From: Neochlamydia sp. S13
GTDB lineage: Bacteria; Chlamydiota; Chlamydiia; Chlamydiales; Parachlamydiaceae
NCBI RefSeq assembly: GCF_000648235.2
Contig: NZ_AP017977.1
Location: 124,001 to 188,000, forward strand
Reading direction: 5' to 3'
DNA length: 64,000 bases
A program made the translations under genes and the position numbers. Below are positions 54,373 to 63,878 of this stretch, piece by piece (the stretch's first letter is position 1; every line of letters starts with the position of its first letter). The notes under the pieces are model-generated. The model ran no database searches. It was not told where the DNA came from and was given only the letters and a program-made list of their open reading frames with translations.

Positions 54373-56202
54373 ATGTGCGGAATATTTGCTTATATAGGCT
54401 TTAGAAACTCGCTTGAAATAGCTTTAGCGGGACTAAAGAAAATTGAATATCGTGGCTATGACTCCGCGGGCGTGGCTGGCATCAAAGAAGGACAAATTGC
54501 GTATTGCAAAGAGCTAGGCAAAATATCGGCTTTGGAGAAAGAGCTGCAAGCTTGTAATTTTTGTTTAGCCGATGCTGCCATTGCGCAAACACGCTGGGCT
54601 ACGCATGGGGTGCCTAGCAAGATTAATGCTCATCCCCATTTTGATACGCCACATTCCTTGGCTGTTGTGCATAATGGAATTATTGAAAATCATGAGAGCT
54701 TAAAGCAAGATTTGATTAAAAAAGGGATCAGCTTTGTTTCTGATACAGATACCGAAGTCGTGGCCCATCTAATTGGTAGCTTTTACCAAGGGAATTTTCT
54801 ACAAGCTGTTCAACAAGCTTCACATTTGCTAAAAGGAGCTTTTGCTCTTGCAGTTATTCATAAAGATCATCCTGATCAAATCATTGCTATCGCTCAAGAA
54901 TGCCCTTTAGTGATGGGTATAGGCGACAATGAAGTTTTTATTTCTTCAGACTCGAATGCTTTTTTAAATTTTACTCAGAATGTGGTTTATCTAACTAACT
55001 CTGAAATCGCTGTGGTTAGCCATAAAGAGGTAAGGATATACAATTCTGCAGGGGATGAGATTGAAAAAAAGATTGAATGCTTACCTGTAACAGCTAATGA
55101 TGCCCATAAAGGTCATTTTGAACATTATACCCTTAAGGAAATTAACGAGCAGCCTCAGGCTATCTTCAACGCCTTGGAAGGACGTTTTTCCGAAGAATAT
55201 GGCACAGCAGTTTTTGAGGAGTTAGAGCTGGATCTGACAGAGCTTTTAGCAGCCCAGCGTATTTTAATTTTGGGCTGTGGGACCTCCTGGAATGCAGGCT
55301 ACGTGGCTTCTTACATGATCGAAGAAAAAGCACGTATACCTGTCGAAGTAGAAATTTCATCTGAATTTCGTTATAAAAATCCTATTATTCTTCCGCATAC
55401 TTTAGTAATTGCCATCAGCCAATCTGGAGAAACAGCAGATACTATAGCAGCCGTCAGAGAGATTAAAGCTAAAGGTGGAAAAGTAATTGCACTCTGTAAT
55501 GTTGTTGGTTCAACATTGGCGCGAGAGGCAGATGCAACTCTTTTTTTAAAGTGTGGTCCTGAAATCGGTGTATGTTCAACTAAAGCCTTCACAAGCCAAT
55601 TAGTTGTTCTTGCTTTATTGACCTTAAGGATGGCTAGAATGCGACACTTAGGCAAGAGTGAGGGGCAAGAGTTTTTAAAAGCTTTGCGGGTTTTACCCGA
55701 GCAAATTCAGTTAGTATTGGATAATGCTTATTATATAGAAAACGTAGCTAAAAAATATGCCCAGTATGAAAACTTTTTCTTTCTAGGGCGGCGCTATATG
55801 TATCCTACAGCTTTAGAAGGAGCTCTTAAGCTGAAAGAAATTTCCTACATTAATGCCAATGGTTATCCAGCAGGAGAAATAAAGCATGGGCCTATTGCTT
55901 TAATTAATGGCCATTGTCCTACCGTAGCTCTTTGTCCTAATAAAACTACCTACGGTAAGCTATTGAGCAATTTGATGGAAGTGAAGGCGCGTAAAGGCCC
56001 TATCATAGCTATTGCTGAAGAAGGGGAAGATAGCTTGAAAGGAGTAGCGGATGATATTATACGCATCCCCCCTACGCTGGATGAGCTAGCGAGCATTCCG
56101 GTTACTGTAGTTAATCAATTACTAGCTTATTATATTGCACGAGAAAGAGGGACAGATATTGATCAGCCTCGTAATCTAGCTAAATCAGTTACTGTTGAAT
56201 AA
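54373..56202 (+). CDS. glmS: Glutamine--fructose-6-phosphate aminotransferase GlmS
   Basis: 609 residues. Processing exposes Cys2 (MCGIFAYIG), the glutaminase nucleophile, with the Ntn domain to about 230. Two SIS isomerase domains follow (GCGTSWNAGYVASYMIEE; AISQSGETADT; FLGRRYMYPTALEGALKLKE), ending in DQPRNLAKSVTVE, the family-typical C-terminus. Makes GlcN-6-P from Fru-6-P and glutamine. AAAGGA lies before the ATG. No glmS ribozyme is possible in the 21-bp gap after glmM. Confidence 0.97.
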   Translation: MCGIFAYIGFRNSLEIALAGLKKIEYRGYDSAGVAGIKEGQIAYCKELGKISALEKELQACNFCLADAAIAQTRWATHGVPSKINAHPHFDTPHSLAVVHNGIIENHESLKQDLIKKGISFVSDTDTEVVAHLIGSFYQGNFLQAVQQASHLLKGAFALAVIHKDHPDQIIAIAQECPLVMGIGDNEVFISSDSNAFLNFTQNVVYLTNSEIAVVSHKEVRIYNSAGDEIEKKIECLPVTANDAHKGHFEHYTLKEINEQPQAIFNALEGRFSEEYGTAVFEELELDLTELLAAQRILILGCGTSWNAGYVASYMIEEKARIPVEVEISSEFRYKNPIILPHTLVIAISQSGETADTIAAVREIKAKGGKVIALCNVVGSTLAREADATLFLKCGPEIGVCSTKAFTSQLVVLALLTLRMARMRHLGKSEGQEFLKALRVLPEQIQLVLDNAYYIENVAKKYAQYENFFFLGRRYMYPTALEGALKLKEISYINANGYPAGEIKHGPIALINGHCPTVALCPNKTTYGKLLSNLMEVKARKGPIIAIAEEGEDSLKGVADDIIRIPPTLDELASIPVTVVNQLLAYYIARERGTDIDQPRNLAKSVTVE

Positions 56203-56775
56203 TCGAAAGCCTTTGCGGCTGCCTTCTTAAAAGCTTATTTTAAACTAGCATTAGACTATTTTAAATCTTAAAAATTAATTATTTTTCACTTTTATTTTAC
56301 TTTTTGCCGACCTTAATTTAAAAAGTGTGGGAGTATAATAAATAGTCCAATTTAAAGAAAATACGTCTGCATAGTCAAAGAAGGGATTAGCCCCTTAAAA
56401 GCTAGCCTTCTCCTTAAAAACATGTTTCTATTAAGCATAGGATTGCATAAAAAGCTGCTCAAAAGCGCATTATTAAGTAAGAGATTGCATAAAAAACCTG
56501 CTGAATAGCTTATAATTTAAAGCTTTAAGATAAAATCACACAATGTTGAGTTGTAAGCGTTACGGGGTATAAATGATTTTTCCTCAAAAAAGCAAGGGAT
56601 TGGGCAGCAATTATATAGTTTTGAGCTGCTCTTTATATGATTGCTTACTTTATGAAAAATATCTTTCTCAAGAAGAGAGATGTCTCTCAGAGGATTAGGA
56701 AAGCAAATTAACATTTTTAAAAGCGTATTAGCTAAGGTTTAAAATTTTTTTATTGGTTACTAATTAATAAATTAT
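56203..56775. other. Intergenic, 573 bp, with repeat remnants
   Basis: Contains a short direct repeat (GATTGCATAAAAA near 56442 and 56482). About 56555-56605 resembles the spacers before the 60174 and 62028 genes (GGTATAAAT-ATTTT-CCT-AAAAA-GCAA-GGATTGGGCA). About 56625-56705 resembles 39588-39645. The array spacer was therefore split from its gene by the insertion element at 56776. Confidence 0.5.
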
Positions 56776-58284
56776 TACTCGATGATATACTTTTTTATTC
56801 TTGACAGTTAGGCAACTTTTCTTGATGACTCAAAAGTTACATTTTCTTGTACTGCATTTAAATGTTTACGAGAAGGCCTTAAAACAAAGATTTCATCTAG
56901 CGTCTTTTCGAAATCACGGAAGAGTTCTTTTGAATTTTCATGCTCAACAATTTCTCTTACAACTTGACACAAAGCATCCACTCTAGACTTTTCTACTAGG
57001 CTCCCCAAGGTTGCTAAAGGGAGTTTGTTCTTAATGAAATTTGTTTGAGACAAATGAAAAAGAAAGCAGTGGTCAAACAGCAGGCTTAGAATCAAAGGTC
57101 GCTCTGATCCCTCAACGCCGCACTGTTTGGCCAAACTGCAAAACCCACAATGACTACTCCAATCTTCAATAAAAACCTCTACTAACCATCTCAAAGTATA
57201 TCCTTGCATCACATCTTTCATATTCCATGAAAGATTTGCAGCCATAAGATAGCGATACTCATTTTCGCCCTCATATTTAAGGGCTATTACCAATCGTTTT
57301 TTATGATGAGAAGGAACATATAACCTTGCTCCCCCGGCTTGCACCACATTTTTTTTATCACCGCGAATGAAAATTTCCTGATTCCAGCCTTTGTAGGCTT
57401 CAAAGAATTCTTGGCATGAGAGAGACTTTTTACCTCGCATGACTTTTTGATTCTTTCTAAGTTGAGTAATGATTTGCACTCCAGGCCAAATACCTTCTAC
57501 TCCATCTACAAACAAGCTGTTGCCGTAAAGAGCATCAGCCAGTACACAAGTGACCTTAAAAGCAGGAAATTCACAGGCAAAATTTTTAAGTAATTGTAAA
57601 GCTAGTGTATACTTTTTTGGATATTCTATTGACCTTTTAGGCTCTTTTGGACGGTCTTTTTTAGAAATTCCCAACTTTTTTAGCTTCCTCACTTCCTGTT
57701 GCCATCTTGTGAGTACGGGATCAGGAGAATAAAAGGCAAAGGAGACGGGAATGCAAAATTTTTTAGTAACTAGCTGAAGAAATACTATATTTTGACCACA
57801 AAAATAACCACTAGTTTTTTTATCACGGATTTTATGTAAATGATGCAACTTCTCAGCATTTTTTGATCGACTGTGATCTTTATCATCGATAACAAGAACA
57901 CCTTCTGTGATGCCATGTTTACGCAGGACCGCGCGAACACTACAAATTAGCAGCCTATTCCAAGCAATCTTAGCACGTCTAAACATGGCCGATAAAGCCA
58001 TCTTTTTATAGCTTTTAAGCCCAGCCCTTTCAAATTTTGCCCAACAGATTGAATTAGTAACTAATATTCCCATCAAACAAAAGGCTAGCCAACACCATTG
58101 AATTTTGGATAAATTATTATGAGGATTTTCTTGTTTGAGAGCAACTTCAAGTTGATTTAGATATTCTTTAATAAAGGGAAGCGGTTGGGAAAACATAGAC
58201 GAAAAATTATTTTTAATGAGTTGATAAGGTATAACAATATTTTATTAAAAATTAGTCAACAAGAAAAAAGTACATCATCGAGTA
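56776..58284 (-). mobile_element. Insertion element with DDE transposase and imperfect terminal inverted repeats
   Basis: TACTCGATGATATACTTTTT at the left (56776 on) faces the complement of TACTCGATGATGTACTTTTT at the right (to 58284), with further similarity to GTTGAC/CTTGAC. A single intact transposase gene lies between. No target duplication is obvious. It separates the first F-box/propeller gene from its ancestral spacer. Confidence 0.82.
56808..58196 (-). CDS. DDE transposase, IS4-superfamily-like
   Basis: 462 residues, intact. A probable DDE triad: Asp in VLVIDDKDHSRSKN (about 97-110), Asp in VTCVLADALYGN (about 214-225) and Glu in RWLVEVFIEDWSSHCGF (about 340-356). The spacing with a long insertion before the Glu fits IS4-type transposases (IS4/IS701-like); the exact family is not certain by eye. 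It sits between the inverted repeats at 56776 and 58284. Confidence 0.87.
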   Translation of the reverse strand: MFSQPLPFIKEYLNQLEVALKQENPHNNLSKIQWCWLAFCLMGILVTNSICWAKFERAGLKSYKKMALSAMFRRAKIAWNRLLICSVRAVLRKHGITEGVLVIDDKDHSRSKNAEKLHHLHKIRDKKTSGYFCGQNIVFLQLVTKKFCIPVSFAFYSPDPVLTRWQQEVRKLKKLGISKKDRPKEPKRSIEYPKKYTLALQLLKNFACEFPAFKVTCVLADALYGNSLFVDGVEGIWPGVQIITQLRKNQKVMRGKKSLSCQEFFEAYKGWNQEIFIRGDKKNVVQAGGARLYVPSHHKKRLVIALKYEGENEYRYLMAANLSWNMKDVMQGYTLRWLVEVFIEDWSSHCGFCSLAKQCGVEGSERPLILSLLFDHCFLFHLSQTNFIKNKLPLATLGSLVEKSRVDALCQVVREIVEHENSKELFRDFEKTLDEIFVLRPSRKHLNAVQENVTFESSRKVA

Positions 58285-58320
58285 TTAGTATTTCATGGTA
58301 GATAAAACTAATTTGAATTT

Positions 58321-59718
58321 ATGGTAAATAGCATGGCCCCATTTTCCCTAATCCCTAGTATAAGAATACCTGAAGAAGTGCAATTAAAGATTCTTAGCCT
58401 TTTAGATGAAAAAGAGTTACCGATTGCAGGCCTTGTTAACAAACATTGGCAGCGAATGGCGCAGGATCCTTCTTTATGGCGGCCTATTTGCCAACGACGC
58501 TGGAAAAACCTTAGCCACTCTTCTTCCCCAGGAAAGAACTGGCGAAAAATCTGTAAGAAACAAGTGCAGATGTCAAAAACGATGAGGCTAACGAAAGACG
58601 AATATTCAAAAAACAAATGTAAACAAACTATCTACAAATTACCTAATTTCTCAGGAAAAATTCTTGCTCTTAAAAGAGAAAAACAATTTGCTTTTATAAA
58701 AGCAACAGCAGGTACAGCGCAAATCTATCATTTGGGCGAAAAAAGTTGTCAGTTAGTGTATGATAATGTGAAAGAGGAAAATTCTCGTCTGATTCATTAT
58801 CAAGAAGGCCATATTATTCAAGTAACACAGGAAGGCTATCTTTACCGTTGGAAAGTTAATGAGGCTTTTCCCCAAACTTCTCTATGTTACCTTGGGAACT
58901 TTGAAAATGCTTACTTGGCTCCAAATTATTTATTTTTAACTGATCTATCCCAAACACAATTTAAAATTGTGGATGTACGCACAGGATTAAGCTGCTACAG
59001 GACTACCTCTGCAGCCATCAATTTTATTCTCTGCCGAAATAATCAAGCCTTAATTCATTGTCTAGATGGCAGCCTTTATTTTATTAATGATATAGAAAAC
59101 TCTTTTGCTACGACCTTGATGCCATTGAAAGGCACTCTTAAAATTCCTCTTAATCAAGAATTATGCCAGTTTGACGAAGCACGAGTCATTATTTTATGCG
59201 AGGATGATTTACACAGAAGATGCCATGTATGGGATGCTTCTAATGGGGAAAAAAAGATAGAATTTACCATGACACCTCGGCCTGTTGAAAAATGTTGGAA
59301 CAAGAAGTCGATCTTAACTATCTCTAGTTATGATGGCAAGCGCTTAGCAGTGGGCCTAAGTACGAGCCTCATTATAACTTATAATCCTGATGATGGAAAT
59401 TTTTTGACTGAAGCAAACATAGGCTTATTAGCGCCTGTGCGTTTTCTTGTTTTAGATGATAACTATTTTCTTGCCTCTCATTTCCATCCTGAATTCAAGG
59501 GCTTTGACCTTTATCAACATACTCCTGCTATAAAATGTTGCGGAACAATATTTCCATTCTTGCCTGACCCATATCCATGGTTAGATTTTCATCATATCCA
59601 TGCTAGCTATGATGGCCGTGAACTAGCCTTTTGTGATGAACATGGTTGGCTGCATCTGTGGGACTTTGCTCATTTGCAAGGAAAGGAGCGTATTTTGGTC
59701 GCTCCTCCCCATGCTTAG
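58321..59718 (+). CDS. F-box/propeller protein, array copy 1
   Basis: 465 residues. An F-box is at about 14-57 (IPEEVQLKILSLLDEKELP then VNKHWQRMAQDPSLW). A charged linker follows, then a beta-propeller-like body (about 100-460) with degenerate WD units (RRCHVWDASNGEKKIEF; DEHGWLHLWDFAHLQGKE). The second Met (MAPFSL, residue 5) is an alternative start. No ribosome site is visible before either. Domain logic suggests an SCF substrate receptor in the host (inference). An insertion element ends 36 bp upstream, so its own promoter may be lost or replaced. Copies 2 and 3 differ mostly in residues 345-435. Confidence 0.85.
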   Translation: MVNSMAPFSLIPSIRIPEEVQLKILSLLDEKELPIAGLVNKHWQRMAQDPSLWRPICQRRWKNLSHSSSPGKNWRKICKKQVQMSKTMRLTKDEYSKNKCKQTIYKLPNFSGKILALKREKQFAFIKATAGTAQIYHLGEKSCQLVYDNVKEENSRLIHYQEGHIIQVTQEGYLYRWKVNEAFPQTSLCYLGNFENAYLAPNYLFLTDLSQTQFKIVDVRTGLSCYRTTSAAINFILCRNNQALIHCLDGSLYFINDIENSFATTLMPLKGTLKIPLNQELCQFDEARVIILCEDDLHRRCHVWDASNGEKKIEFTMTPRPVEKCWNKKSILTISSYDGKRLAVGLSTSLIITYNPDDGNFLTEANIGLLAPVRFLVLDDNYFLASHFHPEFKGFDLYQHTPAIKCCGTIFPFLPDPYPWLDFHHIHASYDGRELAFCDEHGWLHLWDFAHLQGKERILVAPPHA

Positions 59719-59723
59719 GAAAG

Positions 59724-59960
59724 CTATTTGTTTACCTGGAGCGTTTGGCTAATTAAAATAGATTGCAACTGTTCATAAGAACGATAAGAGGAATATTTTG
59801 GTTGCATTACTTCTTGGCTAAGCACCTCGGGAGGTTGCGAAGTTGCTTGAAGTTGATTGGCTATAAACTGCCTGAATCCTTCAAGCCTAGTGGAAGAAGA
59901 GGGGGCAACCCATAAAGAAATTGAAAAGCCAAAATATGTTTTTGTTTTTTTCGCGCTTGG
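59724..59960 (-). pseudogene. Antisense 3' gene fragment in tandem unit 1
   Basis: A 78-codon frame with no start codon, closing six bases from the end of the F-box gene. It reads SAKKTKTYFGFSISLWVAPS, then FRQFIANQLQATSQPPEVLS, and ends SQTLQVNK. It appears to be the C-terminal end of a gene captured when the unit was duplicated. Family unknown. Copy 2 keeps the frame; copy 3 has a stop. Confidence 0.55.
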
Positions 59961-60173
59961 CTAAGCTTGCTACTATAAAAATCGATTAATTGGTCAGAAC
60001 TTATAAAGCACATTTTGGCAAAGTGTGTTTAAAATAATCGTTCAGTGGTATAAATAATTTTCCTTCAAAAAGGCAATGGATTGGGCATGAATCAGTTGAT
60101 ATTTAAAATACGCTATTAAATTTTAAATAATAAAGCCCTAAAATTCTACAATAAATCAAACAACTCTAAATTT

Positions 60174-61571
60174 ATGGTAAATAACATGACACCATTTTCC
60201 TTAATCCCTAGTATAAGAATACCTGAAGAAGTGCAATTAAAGATTCTTAGTCTTCTAGATGAAAAAGAGTTACCGATTGCAGGCCTTGTTAACAAACATT
60301 GGCAGCGAATGGCCCAAGATCCTTCTTTATGGCGGCCTATTTGCCAACGACGCTGGAAAAACCTTAGCCACTCTTCTTCTCCAGGAAAAAACTGGCGAAA
60401 AATCTGTAAGAAAAGAGTGCAGATGTCGCAAACGATGAGGCTAACGAAAGGCGAGTATTCGAAAAATGAATGTAAAGAGACTATCTACAAATTACCTAAT
60501 TTCTCAGGAAAAATTCTTGCTCTTAAAAGAGAAAAACAATTTGCTTTTATAAAAGCAACAGCAGGTACAGCACAAATTTATCATTTGGGCGAAAAAAGTT
60601 GCCAGCTAGTGTATGATAATGTGAAAGAGGAAAGTTCTCGTCTGATTCATTATCAAGAAGGCCATATTATTCAAGTGACGCAAGAAGGGCAGCTCTATCG
60701 TTGGAAAGTTAATGAGGCTTTTCCCCAAACTTCTCTCTGTTACCTTGGAAACTTTGAAAATGCTTACTTGGCTCAAAATCATTTATTTTTAGTTAATCCT
60801 CATCACACGCAATTTAAAATTGTGGATGTACGCACAGGATTAAGCTGCTACAAGACTACCTCTGCAGCCATCAATTTTATCCTCTGCCGAAATAATCAAG
60901 CTTTAATCCACTGTCTAGATGGCAGCCTTTATTTTATTAATGATATAGAAAACTCTTTTTCTATGAACTTGATAGCATTGGAAGGCACTCTTAAAATTAC
61001 TCTTAATCAAGAATTATGCCAGTTTGACGAAGCACGAGTCATTATTTTATGCGAGGATGATTTACAAAGAAGATGCCATGTATGGGATGCTTCTAACGGA
61101 AAAAAAAAGATAGAATTTACCTTGGAAGCTCGACGTGTTGAAAAATTGTGGGACAAGAAGTCGATCTTAACTATCTCTAGCTATGATGGCAAGCGCTTAG
61201 CAGTGGGACTAAGTATAGGTTTTGTTTTAACTTATAATGTGAATGATGGAGCTTTTTTAACTGAATCAAACATAGGCGGCGTAGCGCCTGTGCGTTTTCT
61301 TGTTTTAGACGAAGGCTATTTCCTAGCCTCTCGTTTCCATCCTGAATTTAAGAAATTTAACCTTTGTCAACATACTCCTGTTACAAAATACTGTGGAGCT
61401 TTATGGCCTTGGCCGCCTAGGGAATATCCAGTGGTAGATTCTCATCATATTCATGCTAGCTACGATGGCCGCAAACTAGTCTTTTGTGATGAACATGGTT
61501 GGCTGCATCTGTGGGACTTTGCTCATTTACAAGGAAAGGAGCGTATTTTAGTCGCTCCTCCCGATGCTTAG
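60174..61571 (+). CDS. F-box/propeller protein, array copy 2
   Basis: 465 residues, same architecture as copy 1: F-box at about 14-57, propeller body about 100-460. It begins MVNNMTPFSLIPS. The N-terminal 60 residues differ from copy 1 only at positions 4 and 6. A variable segment near 400-420 (ALWPWPPREYPVVDSHH) contrasts with FPFLPDPYPW in copy 1. Also distinctive is IALEGTLKITLNQ. Likely secreted substrate receptor for host SCF by analogy (inference). Confidence 0.85.
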   Translation: MVNNMTPFSLIPSIRIPEEVQLKILSLLDEKELPIAGLVNKHWQRMAQDPSLWRPICQRRWKNLSHSSSPGKNWRKICKKRVQMSQTMRLTKGEYSKNECKETIYKLPNFSGKILALKREKQFAFIKATAGTAQIYHLGEKSCQLVYDNVKEESSRLIHYQEGHIIQVTQEGQLYRWKVNEAFPQTSLCYLGNFENAYLAQNHLFLVNPHHTQFKIVDVRTGLSCYKTTSAAINFILCRNNQALIHCLDGSLYFINDIENSFSMNLIALEGTLKITLNQELCQFDEARVIILCEDDLQRRCHVWDASNGKKKIEFTLEARRVEKLWDKKSILTISSYDGKRLAVGLSIGFVLTYNVNDGAFLTESNIGGVAPVRFLVLDEGYFLASRFHPEFKKFNLCQHTPVTKYCGALWPWPPREYPVVDSHHIHASYDGRKLVFCDEHGWLHLWDFAHLQGKERILVAPPDA

Positions 61572-61576
61572 GAAAG

Positions 61577-61813
61577 CTATTTGTTTACCTGAAGCGTTTG
61601 GCTAATTAAAATAGATTGCAACCGCTCATAAGAACGATAAGAGGAATATTTTCTTTGCATTACTTCTTGGCTAAGCACCTCGGGAGGTTGCGAAGTTGCT
61701 TGAAGTTGATTGGCTATAAAATGCCTGAATCCTTCAACCCTAGTGGAAGAAGAGGGGGCAACCGATAAAGAAATTGAAAAGCCAAAATATGTTTTTGTTT
61801 TTTTCGCGCTTGG
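61577..61813 (-). pseudogene. Antisense 3' gene fragment in tandem unit 2
   Basis: Same 78-codon frame as at 59724, with SISLSVAPSSS, FRHFIANQLQ and VMQRKYSS as variants. The frame is intact but has no start codon. Confidence 0.55.
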
Positions 61814-62027
61814 CTAAGATTGCTACTATAAAAATCGATTAATTGGTCAGAACTTATAAAGCAAATTTTGGCAAAGTGTGTCTAAAATAATCGTTCATTG
61901 GTATAAATAATTTTCCTTCAAAAAGGCAATGGATTGGGCATGAATCATTTGATATTTAAAATACGCTATTAAATTTTAAATAATAAAGCCCTAAAATTCT
62001 ACAATAAATCAAAACAAATCTAAATTT

Positions 62028-63425
62028 ATGGTAAATAACATGACACCATTTTCCTTAATCCCTAGTATAAGAATACCTGAAGAAGTACAATTAAAAATTC
62101 TTAGCCTTTTAGATGAAAAAGAGTTACCGATTGCAGGCCTTGTTAACAAACATTGGCAGCGAATGGCGCAGGATCCTTCTTTATGGCGGCCTATTTGCCA
62201 ACGACGCTGGAAAAACCTTAGCCACTCTTCTTCCCCAGGAAAGAACTGGCGAAAAATCTGTAAGAAACAAGTGCAGATGTCAAAAACGATGAGGCTAACG
62301 AAAGGCGAGTATTCGAAAAATGAATGTAAAGAGACTATCTACAAATTACCTAATTTCTCAGGAAAAATTCTTGCTCTTAAAAGAGAAAAACAATTTGCTT
62401 TTATAAAAGCAACAGCAGGTACAGCACAAATCTATCATTTGGGCGAAAAAAGTTGTCAGCTAGTGTATGATAATGTGAAAGAGGAAAGTTCTCGTCTGAT
62501 TCATTATCAAGAAGGCCATATTATTCAAGTAACACAGGAAGGTTATCTTTACCGTTGGAAAGTTAATGAGGCTTTCCCCCAAACTTCTCTCTGTCACCTT
62601 GGAAACTTTGAAAATGCTTACTTGGCTCAAAACCATTTATTTTTAGTTAATCCTCATCGCATGCAATTTAAAATTGTGGATGTACGCACAGGATTAAGCT
62701 ACCATAAAAACACCTGTGCACCGATTAGTTTTATCCTCTGCCGAAATAATCAAGCCTTAATCCACTGTCTAGATGGCAGCCTTTATTTTATTAATGATAT
62801 AGAAAACTCTTTTTCTATGAACTTGATAGCCTTGGAAGGCACTCTTAAAATTCCTCTTAATCAAGAACTCTGCCAGTTTGATGAAGAGCGAGTCATTATT
62901 TTATGCGAGGATGATTTACAAAGAAGATGCCATGTATGGGATGCTTCTAATGGGAAAAAAAAGGTAGAATTTACCTTGGAACCTCGACGTGTTGAAAAAT
63001 TGTGGGACAAGAAGTCAATTCTAACAACCTCTAGTTATGATGGCAAGCGTTTAGCAGTAGGACTAAGTATAGGTTTCATTTTAATTTATAATGTGGATGA
63101 GGGAGCTTTTTTAACTCAATCAAACATAGGCGGCGTAGAGCCTGTGCGCTTTCTTGCTTTAGAGGATAACTATTATATTGCCTCTACTTTTCATCCTGAC
63201 TTCAAAATCTTTAAACTTTATCAACATACTCCTGCTATAAAAGGTTGTGGAATAATATTGCCCTTCCTACCTGACACATATCCATGGGTAAATTCTTATC
63301 ATATTCATGCTAGCTACGATGGCCGCAAACTAGTCTTTTGTGATGAACATGGATGGCTGCATCTATGGGACTTTGCTCATTTACAAGGAAAGGAGCCTAT
63401 TTTAGTCGCTCCTCCCGATGCTTAG
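62028..63425 (+). CDS. F-box/propeller protein, array copy 3
   Basis: 465 residues, same layout as copies 1 and 2. It is a mosaic. Linker residues match copy 1 (KKQVQMSKTMRLTK) while much of the rest matches copy 2 (NGKKKVEFTLEPRRVEKLW). The late variable region (ILPFLPDTYPWVNSYH) is again closer to copy 1. A private change is SYHKNTCAPISFIL at about 223-236. This pattern suggests recombination between copies. Host SCF receptor role inferred. Confidence 0.85.
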   Translation: MVNNMTPFSLIPSIRIPEEVQLKILSLLDEKELPIAGLVNKHWQRMAQDPSLWRPICQRRWKNLSHSSSPGKNWRKICKKQVQMSKTMRLTKGEYSKNECKETIYKLPNFSGKILALKREKQFAFIKATAGTAQIYHLGEKSCQLVYDNVKEESSRLIHYQEGHIIQVTQEGYLYRWKVNEAFPQTSLCHLGNFENAYLAQNHLFLVNPHRMQFKIVDVRTGLSYHKNTCAPISFILCRNNQALIHCLDGSLYFINDIENSFSMNLIALEGTLKIPLNQELCQFDEERVIILCEDDLQRRCHVWDASNGKKKVEFTLEPRRVEKLWDKKSILTTSSYDGKRLAVGLSIGFILIYNVDEGAFLTQSNIGGVEPVRFLALEDNYYIASTFHPDFKIFKLYQHTPAIKGCGIILPFLPDTYPWVNSYHIHASYDGRKLVFCDEHGWLHLWDFAHLQGKEPILVAPPDA

Positions 63426-63430
63426 GAAAG

Positions 63431-63660
63431 CTATTTGTTTACCTGAAGCGTTTGGCTAATTAAAATAGATTGCAACTGTTCTTAAGAGCGATAAGAGGAA
63501 TATTTTCTTTGCATTACTTCCTGGCTAAGCTTCTTGGTGAGTTGAGAAGTTGCTTGAAGCTGATCATCTATAAAATGTCTAGATTCTTCCAGACTAGTGA
63601 AAGAAGAGGGATTAACCGATAAAGAAATTGAAAAGTCAAAAGATGTTTTGTGGCTTTCAA
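63431..63660 (-). pseudogene. Antisense 3' gene fragment in tandem unit 3, with internal stop
   Basis: Homologous to 59724-59960 but with many substitutions and an in-frame stop (TAA, complement of 63482-63484) in place of the Tyr codon of SYRSYEQLQ. This shows the fragment is not under protein-level constraint. Confidence 0.55.
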
Positions 63661-63878
63661 GCTTAGCTAAGCTTGCTACTATAAAAATCGATTAATGAGC
63701 CAGAATCTATATAATAACTTCTGGAAAAACTTGCTTAAGATAAATCGTTCATAGGTGAAAGATAAATTTTATTCAATTTCTTTACGGGCCCTAGGTTATT
63801 TAATATTTGAAATATTCTATTGGATTTTAATTAGTAAAACACTAATATCTCATAATAAATAAAAACAAATCTAAATTT

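Larger units (their letters stand above)
58321..60173 (+). repeat. Tandem unit 1 of the F-box/propeller array (1853 bp)
   Basis: Unit = F-box/propeller gene + antisense gene fragment + AT-rich spacer. Successive gene starts are 1853, 1854 and 1851 bp apart; the units are nearly identical over most of their length. Confidence 0.9.
60174..62027 (+). repeat. Tandem unit 2 of the F-box/propeller array (1854 bp)
   Basis: Same organisation as unit 1; spacer and antisense fragment nearly identical to unit 1. Confidence 0.9.
62028..63878 (+). repeat. Tandem unit 3 of the F-box/propeller array (1851 bp)
   Basis: Same organisation; its spacer is the most diverged of the three complete units. Confidence 0.88.

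Noticed and set aside
56517-56714. 65-codon minus-strand frame upstream of the insertion element
   Set aside because: Overlaps sequence that is recognisably spacer and dispersed-repeat DNA.
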